Below, piece after piece: positions 1-8,668 of a DNA stretch of 41,989 nucleotides. Made by a program: the position numbers and the translations under genes. The stretch is from Deltaproteobacteria bacterium (lineage in GTDB: Bacteria > Myxococcota > Myxococcia > Myxococcales > SZAS-1): NCBI GenBank assembly GCA_018266075.1, contig JAFEBB010000064.1:1-41989 (forward strand), written 5' to 3'. A model generated the notes under the pieces. It was not told where the DNA came from. It saw only the letters and a program-made list of their open reading frames with translations, and did no database searches. Numbering within the stretch: the first letter of the stretch is position 1; the number at the start of each line of letters is the position of its first letter.

Positions 1-125
1 TGCTTCGGGGCACCGCAGTCGGTGCCGAGACATTCGGGGTTGTCCGAGCCGGCGTAGGCGCTCTTCGAGACGCCCAGGCCCGCGCAGATGATCGCTGCGG
101 CCAAGAGGGAAATACGTGCCTTCAT
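1..125 (-). CDS. Secreted protein, N-terminal fragment
   Basis: Partial gene running off the left edge; only the first 41 codons are present. The start is an ATG at 123-125, preceded on the minus strand by AAGGAG at good spacing. The product begins with two basic residues, a hydrophobic stretch of about 15 residues and a probable signal peptidase I site after SAYA (residue 25), so it is exported. The visible mature part (GSDNPECLGTDCGAPK) has two cysteines, suggesting a disulfide-bonded extracytoplasmic protein. The family cannot be told from this fragment. It diverges from the lipoprotein gene at 453. Confidence 0.7.
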   Translation of the reverse strand, partial: MKARISLLAAAIICAGLGVSKSAYAGSDNPECLGTDCGAPK

Positions 126-452
126 AGGGACGCTCCTTGCGTGCTGCAGGGCCCAAGAGCAAACGTCGGGCCAACGCTGATCCGGCCGAAAAACGCCTGA
201 TGCGGCCAGTCTATCGGATTCCAGTGGGGTCTGTACCCCACGAAAGTGGGGGTCAAACCCCCCAGATCGGCGGCGGGTGAGGGGTGCGTACTCCCCTCCC
301 AGATCTCCAACCGATCATTTCCAAAGGCGAACAGGGGGCTGGCCCAAATCCCAATGTCATGGGTAGGCTGCTTGCAACTGGCCGACACCCTCCAACTGGG
401 CCCGCGCGCGAGCCGTGCGACAGTGCAGCCGGGCCCCAACCTCTTGGATGCC
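126..452. other. Divergent intergenic region, 327 bases
   Basis: This stretch separates the minus-strand secreted protein from the plus-strand lipoprotein and should carry both promoters. A plus-strand reading frame continues upstream from the lipoprotein gene to about 246, but its residues do not look like a protein and the signal peptide begins only at 453. The striking content is the hairpin array at 224-264, listed separately. I could not pick convincing -35/-10 pairs. Confidence 0.6.
224..264. repeat. Four-arm alternating hairpin array
   Basis: Four G- or C-tracts alternate with short spacers. GTGGGGT (224-230) pairs perfectly with ACCCCAC (235-241) over a CTGT loop. ACCCCAC can instead pair with GTGGGG (246-251) over a GAAA tetraloop. 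GTGGGGGT (246-253) can in turn pair with the C-tract at 257-264 over a CAA loop. The pairings are mutually exclusive, like a switch or attenuator, but the element may equally be an intergenic palindromic repeat. It lies about 100 bases upstream of the secreted-protein start and 190 bases upstream of the lipoprotein start. Confidence 0.6.
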
Positions 453-1853
453 ATGCGCAAACTCCTCATTCTGACGGCGCCGCTGCTGGCGGTGCTCTGG
501 GGCTGCTCGGGAAACAGCAAGTGCACTCCCCCGCCGGACGGCGGCGTTTGCGTCATCGTTGGCAACGGCCAGGATGCAGGACACGACGCGGGTCCGTCCT
601 TGTTCCAGACCACCGATCTGACGATCCCTGAGATCGGCGGCGGCGAAGCGGTGGTGGCGGCGATGAGCCCCACCGGCCGGATCGGCATTGCCTACTACGG
701 CGACACCAGCTCCACCAACCGCAACATCGAGTACGTGGAGTACGACCTCACCACGGGCCAGCAGCTGCACGCGAACACGATCGCCACCGGCTACGACCGC
801 GTGAGCGATCTCGCCATCACCTGGAGCGACGCGGGCGCGAGCTCGAGCGCGTACGTCGCATTCCTCGGCAACGACCCCAACGTGAACGAGGCCATCGAGA
901 CCAATGGCGGCGACGGCGGCGTGTTCTGGCACCAGAGCGACGTGGGCCTGGCCACCATCGACTCCAACGGCAACATGACCCTCGACTTCCCCGCGCACAA
1001 CGGCTTCGACGCCACCAACCCCTGCGGCGATCCCGTCGACGATCGCGACAGCCCGGTCATCGGCCTCTCGCCCGCGCTCGCGTGGGACGGAAACCAGCTG
1101 GTGATCATGTTCCGCAACGTCCACGCCGGCCAGTTCCCCATCCAGGACTACGGCAAGAGCAGCCTGGGCGCGGTGAGCGGCACGCCCGGCAACCCCGGCA
1201 CCTGGACGCAGGTGAACGCGATCTGCGGCTCGGACAACGGCGGCAGCTTCGTCTCGGTGGGAATCGGCGAGGGCACCAGCTTCGCCGTCAACAACGGCGT
1301 GGGCGTGGCTGCCACCGGCGCCCAGTCGGACATCGACGGCATCATCTCCGGGCTCTACACCGTGCAGTACTCGCAGGGCGCGTGGACCGGCAAGCAGGCG
1401 CTCTTCACCAACCCGCCGCTCGCCAACGAGGACAGCATCGGCCCGCGCATCGTGGCCGACAGCACCGTCGGCTTCGGTCTGGCGTGGGCGGACATGAGCA
1501 CGTCCAAGGTCTACTACTCGAGCTCGAGCGACGGTCAGAACTGGGCGCCCTACACCGAAGCCTACGGCGCGGGCACCGGCGGCTGGTATCCCAGCCTCGC
1601 CTTCGACGTGAACCACCTGCCCGCACTGGCCTTCTACGTCTGCTCCCAGGAGCCGGGCGTGAACCAGGGCAGCTGCCCGCCGGCAGAAGACGAGCTCCGC
1701 TTGGCCAACTACAAGCCCAACGGCCACTGGCCGTCGGTCACGATCGACAGCGAGGGCGGCTACTACCCCACCCTCATGTACAACGGCGGCCAGGCCGTGG
1801 TGGTGTACCGCACGCTCGCGGGCGGCATCCGCATCGCCATGCAGGTGCAGTGA
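453..1853 (+). CDS. Large surface lipoprotein, possible beta-propeller
   Basis: 466 residues. The ATG at 453 is chosen because it gives a clean signal peptide (MRKLLILTAPLLAVLWGC) with the lipid cysteine at residue 18. Earlier in-frame codons only add non-hydrophobic sequence. There is no strong Shine-Dalgarno, only GGA at 446-448. After the cysteine comes a low-complexity spacer with DGG and DAG steps. The body has repeated blocks of the type IGIAYYGD, SDLAITWSDAG, FGLAWADMSTSKVYYSSSSDG and PALAFYVCSQ, resembling sialidase/BNR-type propeller blades. It is probably anchored at the outer membrane. Its stop overlaps the start of the next lipoprotein gene (TGATG), indicating translational coupling. 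The precise function is unknown. Confidence 0.8.
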   Translation: MRKLLILTAPLLAVLWGCSGNSKCTPPPDGGVCVIVGNGQDAGHDAGPSLFQTTDLTIPEIGGGEAVVAAMSPTGRIGIAYYGDTSSTNRNIEYVEYDLTTGQQLHANTIATGYDRVSDLAITWSDAGASSSAYVAFLGNDPNVNEAIETNGGDGGVFWHQSDVGLATIDSNGNMTLDFPAHNGFDATNPCGDPVDDRDSPVIGLSPALAWDGNQLVIMFRNVHAGQFPIQDYGKSSLGAVSGTPGNPGTWTQVNAICGSDNGGSFVSVGIGEGTSFAVNNGVGVAATGAQSDIDGIISGLYTVQYSQGAWTGKQALFTNPPLANEDSIGPRIVADSTVGFGLAWADMSTSKVYYSSSSDGQNWAPYTEAYGAGTGGWYPSLAFDVNHLPALAFYVCSQEPGVNQGSCPPAEDELRLANYKPNGHWPSVTIDSEGGYYPTLMYNGGQAVVVYRTLAGGIRIAMQVQ

Positions 1854-2371
1854 TGAAGGCTCGCTCGGCCCGGCTCGCAGCCCGGGCGCTCTTCTGCGCG
1901 GGCGCGCTCGCGGTCTTCGGCTCGTGCGGCGGCCCGAACCTCTCGGGCAGCGTGGGGCAGTACTTCTCGCTCGACTTCGATCGCCAGGAGATCCTGCGCG
2001 ACGACAACGCCTTCCAGGTCACCTACTTCCACGACGGCCAGGACCAGGTGGACGTGGTGGTGCGCATCACCGTGGTGACCACCGGCTACGACTTCAAGCC
2101 GGGCCACAGCTTCGATCTCTCCGGCGAGTACGCGCCCGGGCACCCGCGCGCGGTGGTGACCCACGCGGCCGGCGGCGAGCCCAGCCGCCAGCTCCCGCCC
2201 ATCAAGCACGGCTCGCTGACCTTGAGCTCCGGCGGCCAGCCCGGCCAGGACACCAAAGGCACCTTCAGCTGCAGCTTCGAAATGGAAGGCGGCGACTTCG
2301 GCCAGGGCACCGACGTGAACGGCACCTTCGAGACCACCACCACCGACGCCACCCCCGACGGTGGCCTGTGA
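1853..2371 (+). CDS. Lipoprotein of unknown function
   Basis: 172 residues. The start ATG (1853-1855) shares one base with the upstream stop, so the two lipoproteins form an operon. A long N-terminal region with several arginines leads to a hydrophobic stretch and a probable lipobox ending FGSC (Cys25). The -3 residue is Phe, which is less usual. The mature part is beta-rich by eye, with alternating hydrophobic residues around DQVDVVVRITVVTTGYDF, and ends in a Thr-rich tail with a DGG step. I do not recognise the family. The next gene on the opposite strand ends one base after this stop. Confidence 0.7.
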   Translation: MKARSARLAARALFCAGALAVFGSCGGPNLSGSVGQYFSLDFDRQEILRDDNAFQVTYFHDGQDQVDVVVRITVVTTGYDFKPGHSFDLSGEYAPGHPRAVVTHAAGGEPSRQLPPIKHGSLTLSSGGQPGQDTKGTFSCSFEMEGGDFGQGTDVNGTFETTTTDATPDGGL

Positions 2372-2372
2372 G

Positions 2373-2867
2373 CTACTGCTGCGTGGTGGGGTTCTGCTCC
2401 GTGACGGTGACGTCGAGCAGGTACGTGCAGGTCGCGTCCGAGTCGAGGATGATCAGGTGATCGCCCCCTTGCGAGACATCCTGCCCGCGCTTGAAGGGCG
2501 TGCCGGCCTCGTTCTGGCTCTCGGCGAAGAATGTCTTCCCGTCGGCGTCGATGCGGTACTGTACGCCGCAGCCCGGCTCGAAGAAGGTGATCGAGGTGTC
2601 GGTGCCCTGCGCCTCGGCGTTGTCGACCAGCAGGGCCACGTCGATGTGGGCCGGGCCCAGGGTGTGGACGATGAACTGGCTCTTCCCGGGAAGATTTCCC
2701 TTCACGTAGCTGCCGTTGTCGAGGCGGCAGCCCGCGAACGTGTCGCAGACGGGCCAGTTGGCGCCGCACGAATCGGGAATTCGCGAGCCCACGAACTCGT
2801 CCTGCGGGCTGGTGCTGCACGAGCCGAGGGCGATGGCTCCGAAGAGCAAAGCGAGCTTGAATCTCAT
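2373..2867 (-). CDS. Lipoprotein of unknown function
   Basis: 164 residues on the minus strand, convergent with the lipoprotein gene ending at 2371. The ATG at 2865-2867 gives MRFKLALLFGAIALGSC with the lipid cysteine at residue 17. The open frame extends upstream to 3044, but that part lies inside the divergent gene and has no signal sequence. The mature part contains scattered cysteines (ANWPVCDTFAGC, FEPGCGVQYRI, DATCTYLLDV), likely disulfides, and a globular beta-rich body around YVKGNLPGKSQFIVHTLGP. Family not recognised. Only 40 bases separate its start from the divergent gene at 2908, so the two promoters must be very close or overlapping. Confidence 0.75.
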   Translation of the reverse strand: MRFKLALLFGAIALGSCSTSPQDEFVGSRIPDSCGANWPVCDTFAGCRLDNGSYVKGNLPGKSQFIVHTLGPAHIDVALLVDNAEAQGTDTSITFFEPGCGVQYRIDADGKTFFAESQNEAGTPFKRGQDVSQGGDHLIILDSDATCTYLLDVTVTEQNPTTQQ

Positions 2868-2907
2868 GATTGGCCGAAACGATAGCAAAGGACTCCACGG
2901 AGAACAC

Positions 2908-3891
2908 ATGCGCAAGCTGGCTACGACTTTCTTCGCACTCGCAATGGCAGTCTTGTCGGGCTGCAGCGGCAGCAAGACCACCGACGGCGGCGGCACCACG
3001 GGCACGCAGCTCCTGCCCGGCATCCACCTCCAGACCGACCGCACCGCGCTGCTCTTCGGCCAGGACTACGGCAACGCCTCGCTGCTCGGCACGGCGCCCG
3101 CCAACACGCTGCAGCTCATCAACGCGGGCGACACCGCGGTGCACATCTCGGCGATCGCCATCGTGGCCGGCACCGCGCCGGACGGCGGCGAGGCCCAGGA
3201 CGTGAGCGCCTTCACCCTCAACGCGCCCGCGCTGCCCGACACCATCCAGGGCGGCGGCACGGACTTCGTGCAGGTGATCTTCAACGCCACCGCGGTGGGC
3301 CGCTACCAGGCGATCTTGCAGATCACCTCGGACGATCCCACCAACGGCACGCTCAAGATCCTGCTCTCGGGTGACTGCGTGACGCCGACGGTGGCCATCG
3401 AGCAGTACACCGACGCCACCGGGCACATCGTCCAGGGCAGCAGCACCGACCTCACCGCCACCGCGGTGACCCTCGTGCCCACCGGCAGCACCTTCAACGA
3501 CGGCGGCACGGCGTACACCACCGGCTACGGCAACGCGCAGATCTGGTTCGCGGATACGGGCACCTACCAGCTCCACTTCGACCAGGCCTCGCTGATCCAG
3601 GACGCGGGCACGGACTCGCCCTTCCTCATCTGCACCAACACCATTCAGGGCACCAACGTGGGCTGCCAGAACGTGGGCCCCATCCCCGACACGCTCTCGG
3701 CCGCCTACGAGGACGGCGGCATCTTCGTCACGAGCTACGCCGACGGCGGCTCCACACCCGACCTGGCGCGCCTGCAGATCATCTTCGACCCCGCCGTGCC
3801 CGGCACCTACACCGGCCACGTGCTCGTGCACAGCACGGCCACCAACACCCCGGATATCGTCCTCACGGTGACCGGCACGGCCACCCCGTGA
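2908..3891 (+). CDS. Lipoprotein with choice-of-anchor D domain
   Basis: 327 residues. The ATG at 2908 has GGAG about 7 bases upstream and starts a signal peptide ending LSGC (Cys19). Then come a TTDGGG spacer and a segment (about residues 40-155) typical of choice-of-anchor D / ASPM-SPD2-Hydin immunoglobulin-like domains: a LLFGQDYGN opening, LQLINAGDTAVHISAIAI, VIFNATAVGRYQAILQITSDD and LLSGDC. The second half holds another probable beta-sandwich ending in IVLTVTGTATP. Such proteins are surface-exposed, but partners are not known. A strong hairpin follows directly at 3901. Confidence 0.8.
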   Translation: MRKLATTFFALAMAVLSGCSGSKTTDGGGTTGTQLLPGIHLQTDRTALLFGQDYGNASLLGTAPANTLQLINAGDTAVHISAIAIVAGTAPDGGEAQDVSAFTLNAPALPDTIQGGGTDFVQVIFNATAVGRYQAILQITSDDPTNGTLKILLSGDCVTPTVAIEQYTDATGHIVQGSSTDLTATAVTLVPTGSTFNDGGTAYTTGYGNAQIWFADTGTYQLHFDQASLIQDAGTDSPFLICTNTIQGTNVGCQNVGPIPDTLSAAYEDGGIFVTSYADGGSTPDLARLQIIFDPAVPGTYTGHVLVHSTATNTPDIVLTVTGTATP

Positions 3892-3900
3892 TCCAGCGCG

Positions 3901-3933
3901 GATCCGGCGGCGGGTTGCGCCCACCGCCGGATC
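3901..3933 (+). terminator. Strong hairpin after lipoprotein gene
   Basis: GATCCGGCGG (3901-3910) pairs perfectly with CCGCCGGATC (3924-3933). Inside, GGG pairs with CCC over a TTGCG loop. It begins ten bases after the stop codon at 3891. No T-tract follows, so it may act as a GC-rich terminator or a 3'-end stabiliser. Confidence 0.6.
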
Positions 3934-3951
3934 TCGCGTAGCAACTTCTCC

Positions 3952-5142
3952 ATGCGCGCGTTGGTGACCAGCCTGGCGTTTGCCTGCGTCGTCGCGGGCT
4001 GCGACAGCACTGGCCTCTGGAGCGCGCCCCGCGACCACGAGGACGGCACCTCCGCCGCGAGCGGCAGCTCGATCGGATCCAACTCCACGGGCGGCAGCGG
4101 CGGCCACGGCTCGACGAGCGGCTCCACGACGAGCGGCTCGAGCGGCACCACCACCGGGACCACCGACACCGGCAGCACGAGCTCGAGCGGCACCACCGGC
4201 ACCACCACGAGCACGACCACCAGTAGCACCGGGACCACGGGCCTCCAGACCGTCGCCGAGGTGGACGTGATGGGCACGGTGAACCTGGGCAGCAGCAACA
4301 CCTCGACCTACGACCTGGCCATCGCCACCAACGGCACGCTCTACGCCAGCGACTGCGGCGACAACGCGATCATCACCTTCGCGGGTGGCAACGGCACCCT
4401 CTTCGCGGGCGGAACCGGCCTCCCCGGGCACCACGACGGCCAGGGCACAAGCGCCGCGCTCGCGTGCCCCTACGGAATGGTCTTCATCAACAACACGCTC
4501 TACGTGATGGATAGTGGCGACGGCAGCGAGTACAGCTACCTCCGGAGCGTGGACGGCGCAGCCAACGTGGGCTCGGTTTGCGGCAATGGACAGGACTCGA
4601 GCGCGGTGAACGGCACCTGCGCCAACGCACAGTTCAGCGACCCCAAGGGCATCGCCGTCGACGGCGCCGGCAACATCTACGTGGCCGACGACGGCGCAAA
4701 CACGGTGCGCCGCATCGAGCACGACTTCTCCTCGGTGAGCACCTGGGCGGGCTCGGGCAGCCACGCGCTGACCAACGGCCAGGGTCTCCAGGCGGCGTTC
4801 GACGGCCCCACGGCTCTGGCCGTGGACGCGAGCGGCGACGTCTTCGTGGCCGACTACACCAACAACGCCATCCGCAAGATCGACCCCAACCGCAACGTGA
4901 CCACCTTCGCGACAGCTCCGGGCGCGGGATTCGCATTCATGGGCGTCGCGGTGGATGCGAGCGGGAACGTCTACGCCTCGGACGAGAACCTCGGCCACAT
5001 CCTGCGCTGGAGCCCGGACGGCACGCTCACCGCCGAGATCACCGACTCCGCGATCTCGAACCCGTCGTGCATGAAGATCGGCCCGGACGGCAAGCTCTGG
5101 GTGGCCGACATCTCGAACGGGATCTTGAAGATCTCGTTCTAG
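3952..5142 (+). CDS. NHL-repeat lipoprotein
   Basis: 396 residues. Signal peptide with lipobox VAGC (Cys17, followed by Asp). Residues about 30-100 are a Ser/Thr/Gly-rich linker built from near-repeats of GTTTGTT type, which would hold the body away from the membrane. From about residue 105 to the end there are repeated NHL/beta-propeller blades: [26 protein letters not shown] is followed by [26 protein letters not shown] and further similar units. NHL propellers bind proteins, carbohydrates or RNA, and an extracellular scaffold role is likely here. The stop TAG shares bases with the stop of gatB on the other strand. Confidence 0.85.
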   Translation: MRALVTSLAFACVVAGCDSTGLWSAPRDHEDGTSAASGSSIGSNSTGGSGGHGSTSGSTTSGSSGTTTGTTDTGSTSSSGTTGTTTSTTTSSTGTTGLQTVAEVDVMGTVNLGSSNTSTYDLAIATNGTLYASDCGDNAIITFAGGNGTLFAGGTGLPGHHDGQGTSAALACPYGMVFINNTLYVMDSGDGSEYSYLRSVDGAANVGSVCGNGQDSSAVNGTCANAQFSDPKGIAVDGAGNIYVADDGANTVRRIEHDFSSVSTWAGSGSHALTNGQGLQAAFDGPTALAVDASGDVFVADYTNNAIRKIDPNRNVTTFATAPGAGFAFMGVAVDASGNVYASDENLGHILRWSPDGTLTAEITDSAISNPSCMKIGPDGKLWVADISNGILKISF

Positions 5143-6563
5143 CCGAGCTTCTTCTTAACAATCTCGTTAATGAGCTGCGGGTTGCCCTTGCCGCCCAGGG
5201 CCTTCATGGCCTGGCCGACGAAGAAGCCGAGCAGCTTGGCGTTGCCAGCCTTGTACTTGGCCACGTTCTCCGCGTTCGCGGCGATGACGGCGTCCACGGC
5301 CTTCTCGATTGCGCCGGTGTCCGAGACCTGCGCCAGGCCCTTGCGCGCCACGATCTCCTTGGGCGACTCGCCGCTCTCCACCCACTCCGCGAAGACCTGC
5401 TTGCCCGTGCCGCCGCTGATGGTTCCCGCGTCGACGAGCCCCAGCAGCTCCACGAAGCCCTCGGGCGTAACCTTCAAGCTCGAGAGCCCGCCCGCGCGAT
5501 CCTTCAGCACGCGCAGCAGCTCGCCCATGAACCAGTTCGCGAGCTTCTTGGCGTCGGGGTAGCGCGCGGCGCAGGCGTCGAAGAGCTCCGCCACCGCGCG
5601 ATCCGCCACCAGCACGTGCGCGTCGTACGCGGGGAGCCCGAGCTCATCGATATATCTCGTTGCTTTCGCTGCAGGCAGCTCGGGCAGGCGCGCGCGCTCG
5701 CGGTCGATGAGCGCGGGCTCGAGGGTGAGCGGCAAGAGGTCCGGCTCGGGGAAGTAGCGGTAGTCGTGCGCCTCTTCCTTGCTGCGAAGCGAGCGCGTCT
5801 CGTTCAGATCGGGATCGTAGAGCCGCGTCTCCTGCGAGACCTGTCCGCCGCCCTCGATGAGCTCCACCTGCCGGGCAATTTCATAGTCGATTGCCTTCTG
5901 CAGGAAGCGGAACGAGTTGAGGTTCTTGATCTCGCAGCGCGTGCCGTACTTCTCGGCGCCGCGGCGCATCACGCTCACGTTGGCGTCGCAGCGGAGCGAG
6001 CCCTCCTCGAGGTTGCCGTCGTTCACGCCGATCCAGACCAGCAGATCACGCAGCGTCTTCAAGTAGTGCGCCGCCTCTTCCGAGGAGCGCAGATCCGGCT
6101 CGCTCACGATCTCCATGAGCGGCGTGCAGGCGCGGTTGAAGTCCACCAGGCTCGCGCGCGCGTCCGCATCGTGGACGCTCTTGCCCGCATCCTCCTCCAT
6201 GTGGATGCGCAAGATGCGGATCGTCTTGCCTTCGATCTCCAGCTTGCCGTGCTCGCAGATGGGCTGCTCGTACTGACTAATTTGATAGCCCTTGGGCAGG
6301 TCCGGGTAGAAGTAGTTTTTGCGCGCCCAGATCGACGTCTGCTTCACGTCGCAACCGAGCGCGAGCCCGGTGCGCACCGTGAGCTCGACGACCTGTCGGT
6401 TGAGCACCGGCAGCGCGCCCGGCAATCCCATGCAAACCGGGCAGGTGTGCGCATTGGGCTCGGCGCCGAAGGCCGTGGAGCAGCCGCAGAAGATCTTGCT
6501 CCGGGTGGTGAGCTGGGCGTGCACCTCGAGCCCGATCACCGGTTGGAAGTCGCGAATGCTCAT
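5139..6563 (-). CDS. gatB: Asp-tRNA(Asn)/Glu-tRNA(Gln) amidotransferase subunit B
   Basis: 474 residues, normal length for GatB. This subunit binds misacylated tRNA and activates the side-chain carboxylate with ATP before amidation. The N-terminus has the GatB signature [10 protein letters not shown] with a probable zinc site CGC (26-28) and CPVC (41-44). The catalytic cradle includes [19 protein letters not shown] and the region around [15 protein letters not shown]. The C-terminal helical and YqeY-like tail domain starts near residue 330 and ends [14 protein letters not shown]. The ATG overlaps the gatA stop (ATGA). The frame stays open far upstream, but that is only the gatA shadow. Confidence 0.97.
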   Translation of the reverse strand: MSIRDFQPVIGLEVHAQLTTRSKIFCGCSTAFGAEPNAHTCPVCMGLPGALPVLNRQVVELTVRTGLALGCDVKQTSIWARKNYFYPDLPKGYQISQYEQPICEHGKLEIEGKTIRILRIHMEEDAGKSVHDADARASLVDFNRACTPLMEIVSEPDLRSSEEAAHYLKTLRDLLVWIGVNDGNLEEGSLRCDANVSVMRRGAEKYGTRCEIKNLNSFRFLQKAIDYEIARQVELIEGGGQVSQETRLYDPDLNETRSLRSKEEAHDYRYFPEPDLLPLTLEPALIDRERARLPELPAAKATRYIDELGLPAYDAHVLVADRAVAELFDACAARYPDAKKLANWFMGELLRVLKDRAGGLSSLKVTPEGFVELLGLVDAGTISGGTGKQVFAEWVESGESPKEIVARKGLAQVSDTGAIEKAVDAVIAANAENVAKYKAGNAKLLGFFVGQAMKALGGKGNPQLINEIVKKKLG

Positions 6564-8026
6564 GCGACCTCCGGCGGCTTGCGGGCGGCCCAGTCGTGCT
6601 CGCGCTCGTACGCGCGCGCGACGCGCAACAGCGTGGCCTCGTCCCAGGGCTTGCCGAGGAGCTGCAGGCCGATTGGCAGGCCGCTCGCGGTGAAGCCGCA
6701 GGGAAGGCTCATTCCTGGCAGGCTCGCGAGGTTGCACGAGAGCGTGAAGATGTCGTTGAGGTACATCTGGATCGGGTCCGACATCTTCTCGCCGATCTTG
6801 AACGCGGCCGTCGGCGAGGTCGGCGTGACGATGGCGTCGACCTTCTCGAATGCGGCGTCGAAGTCGCGGCGGATGAGCGTGCGGACCTTCTGCGCGCGCA
6901 GGTAGTACGCGTCGTAGTAGCCCGCGGAGAGCGCGTACGTTCCGAGCATGATCCGGCGCTTCACCTCGGCGCCGAAGCCCTCGTCGCGCGTGCGCGCGTA
7001 CATGTCCAGCAGGCCCTTGGGATCGGCCGTGCGGTGGCCGTACTTCACGCCGTCGTAGCGCGCGAGGTTCGACGAGGCCTCCGCAGTCGCAATTAAATAG
7101 TAACAACTGACCGCATACTGAGTATGCGGCAGGCTCACCTCCACGATCGTCGCGCCGAGCTTCTCGTACTCGGCGATGGCCGCGCGCACCGCGCGCTCCA
7201 CCTCGGCGTCCATGCCGGGAACGAAATACTCGCGCGGCACGCCGAGCTTCATGCCCTTCACGCCTGCCTCGAGCTGCTCGGAGAAGTTGGGCACCGAGCG
7301 GCGCGAGCTGGTCGAGTCGCAGGGATCGTCGCCGGCGATGACCTGCAGCATCGCCGCGCAATCCGCCGTCGTGCGAGCCAGCGGTCCCACCTGATCCAGC
7401 GAGCTCGCGAAGGCCACCACGCCGTAGCGCGACACGCGGCCGTACGTCGGCTTGAGGCCCACCACGCCACAGAGCGCGGCCGGCTGGCGAATGGAGCCGC
7501 CGGTGTCCGTGCCCAGCGCGCCCGCGCAGAGTCGCGCCGCCACCGCCGCGCTCGAGCCGCCGGAGCTGCCGCCCGGCGTGCGCGACACATCCCACGGATT
7601 GAAGGTCGGCCCGAACGCGGAGTTCTCGGTCGAGCTGCCCATGGCGAACTCGTCGAGGTTGAGCTTGCCGAGGAGCACCGCGCCCGCGGCCTTGAGGCGC
7701 TTCACCACCGTGGCGTCGTAGGGCGAGACGTATCCCTTCAGGATCTTCGAGCCCGCGGTGGTCTCGGTGCCCTCCTGGTTGAAGAGGTCCTTGAGCGCCA
7801 CGGGAATGCCGTCGAGCGGCCCGCGCTTCTGGCCTGCGCGGAGGCGCGCGTCGGCGGCGTCGGCCATGGCCAGCGCGCCCGCGCGATCCACGTGCAGGTA
7901 CGCGCGGATCCTGGGATCCACCTTCTCCACGCGCGCCAGCTGCGCTTCCGTGGCTTCGCGCGATGTAACCTTTTTGTTATCGAGCTGCGACGCCAGCTCG
8001 AGCAGGCTCAGGTCGGTGGGCGACAT
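6560..8026 (-). CDS. gatA: Asp-tRNA(Asn)/Glu-tRNA(Gln) amidotransferase subunit A
   Basis: 488 residues, the usual GatA length. It is an amidase-signature hydrolase that releases ammonia from glutamine and passes it to GatB. The catalytic Ser-cisSer-Lys triad is intact: Lys79 in GIPVALKD, Ser154 in [10 protein letters not shown] and Ser178 in [11 protein letters not shown]. The ATG at 8024-8026 follows the gatC stop by three bases, and the stop overlaps the gatB start. A gatCAB set suggests that Asn-tRNA and/or Gln-tRNA is made by transamidation; which of the two depends on synthetases not in this window. Confidence 0.98.
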   Translation of the reverse strand: MSPTDLSLLELASQLDNKKVTSREATEAQLARVEKVDPRIRAYLHVDRAGALAMADAADARLRAGQKRGPLDGIPVALKDLFNQEGTETTAGSKILKGYVSPYDATVVKRLKAAGAVLLGKLNLDEFAMGSSTENSAFGPTFNPWDVSRTPGGSSGGSSAAVAARLCAGALGTDTGGSIRQPAALCGVVGLKPTYGRVSRYGVVAFASSLDQVGPLARTTADCAAMLQVIAGDDPCDSTSSRRSVPNFSEQLEAGVKGMKLGVPREYFVPGMDAEVERAVRAAIAEYEKLGATIVEVSLPHTQYAVSCYYLIATAEASSNLARYDGVKYGHRTADPKGLLDMYARTRDEGFGAEVKRRIMLGTYALSAGYYDAYYLRAQKVRTLIRRDFDAAFEKVDAIVTPTSPTAAFKIGEKMSDPIQMYLNDIFTLSCNLASLPGMSLPCGFTASGLPIGLQLLGKPWDEATLLRVARAYEREHDWAARKPPEVA

Positions 8027-8029
8027 GGC

Positions 8030-8323
8030 TCACTCGATGATCTTGGGCACGGCCACGGCCGTCCCCACGTGCGCCGGCGCGTTGGCCACGGCCTTCTCCG
8101 CGCCGAGGCCGGGCACCACCTCGTCCTCGCGAAACCGGGTGGGCTCCTGCGAGGCGTGGGTCATGGCCGGCACGTTCGACACGTCGAGCGCCTGGAGCTG
8201 CGCCACGTGCCCGAGGATGGCGGAGAGCTGCTCGCCGAGCGCGCGCTCCTCGGCCTCCGACAGGTGCAGCCGGGCCAGCTTGGCCACGTGCCGCACCTCT
8301 TCGAGCCCGAGCTTCACGCTCAC
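8030..8323 (-). CDS. gatC: Asp-tRNA(Asn)/Glu-tRNA(Gln) amidotransferase subunit C
   Basis: 97 residues, typical for GatC, the small stabilising chain that wraps around GatA and GatB. The N-terminal helix LEEVRHVAKLARLHLSEAEE and the segment REDEVVPGL match the family. The start is GTG (8321-8323), which overlaps the TGA of the upstream zinc-finger gene as GTGA, so translation is coupled. It lies three bases from gatA. Confidence 0.95.
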   Translation of the reverse strand: MSVKLGLEEVRHVAKLARLHLSEAEERALGEQLSAILGHVAQLQALDVSNVPAMTHASQEPTRFREDEVVPGLGAEKAVANAPAHVGTAVAVPKIIE

Positions 8324-8652
8324 TTGCCCTTGTGGTGCTCTTCGGGGCGGATCCAGTTGATGATCGCCTCGACCACCGCGTGCTGCTTGGCCTGGCTCTG
8401 CCTGTGGAGCTCCTCGGCCGCCTCGGGGGGGACGAAGGCGCCGCCGCAGTTGAAGCAGCGGAGCAGGGTCACGCCCTTGAAGCTGGGGAGCTTCTTCATC
8501 TCCAGGCCGCAGTTGGGGCAGCGGTTGGAGAACTGGGCCTTGGCCTCGGCCTGGCCCTTCTCGCCGAGCTGCTTCATCTGCTCGTGGTGCAGCTTGCGCA
8601 GCTTCTCCACCGATTCCTTAGCGAAGTACTCGTCCTCGTTGTGGCTGGTCAT
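8320..8652 (-). CDS. Small TFIIB-type zinc-finger protein
   Basis: 110 residues. A predicted helical N-terminus (residues 8-40, rich in Glu, Lys and Gln) is followed by a zinc ribbon with CPNCG (Cys45, Cys48) and CFNCGG (Cys66, Cys69) enclosing LEMKKLPSFKGVTLLR, as in the zf-TFIIB family. Such small proteins have no established reaction. The zinc ribbon could bind nucleic acid or protein. The start ATG at 8650-8652 is chosen over an open upstream frame that overlaps the TPR gene. It sits 16 bases after that gene and overlaps gatC by four, so it is part of the gatCAB transcript. Confidence 0.85.
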   Translation of the reverse strand: MTSHNEDEYFAKESVEKLRKLHHEQMKQLGEKGQAEAKAQFSNRCPNCGLEMKKLPSFKGVTLLRCFNCGGAFVPPEAAEELHRQSQAKQHAVVEAIINWIRPEEHHKGK

Positions 8653-8668
8653 GCGCCCCTCGAAAAGG

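Noticed and set aside
2086-4998. 970-residue minus-strand open frame
   Set aside because: It runs opposite to three well-supported lipoprotein genes, is rich in Arg, Ala, Gly, Val and His repeats, and has no domain. It is a high-GC shadow.
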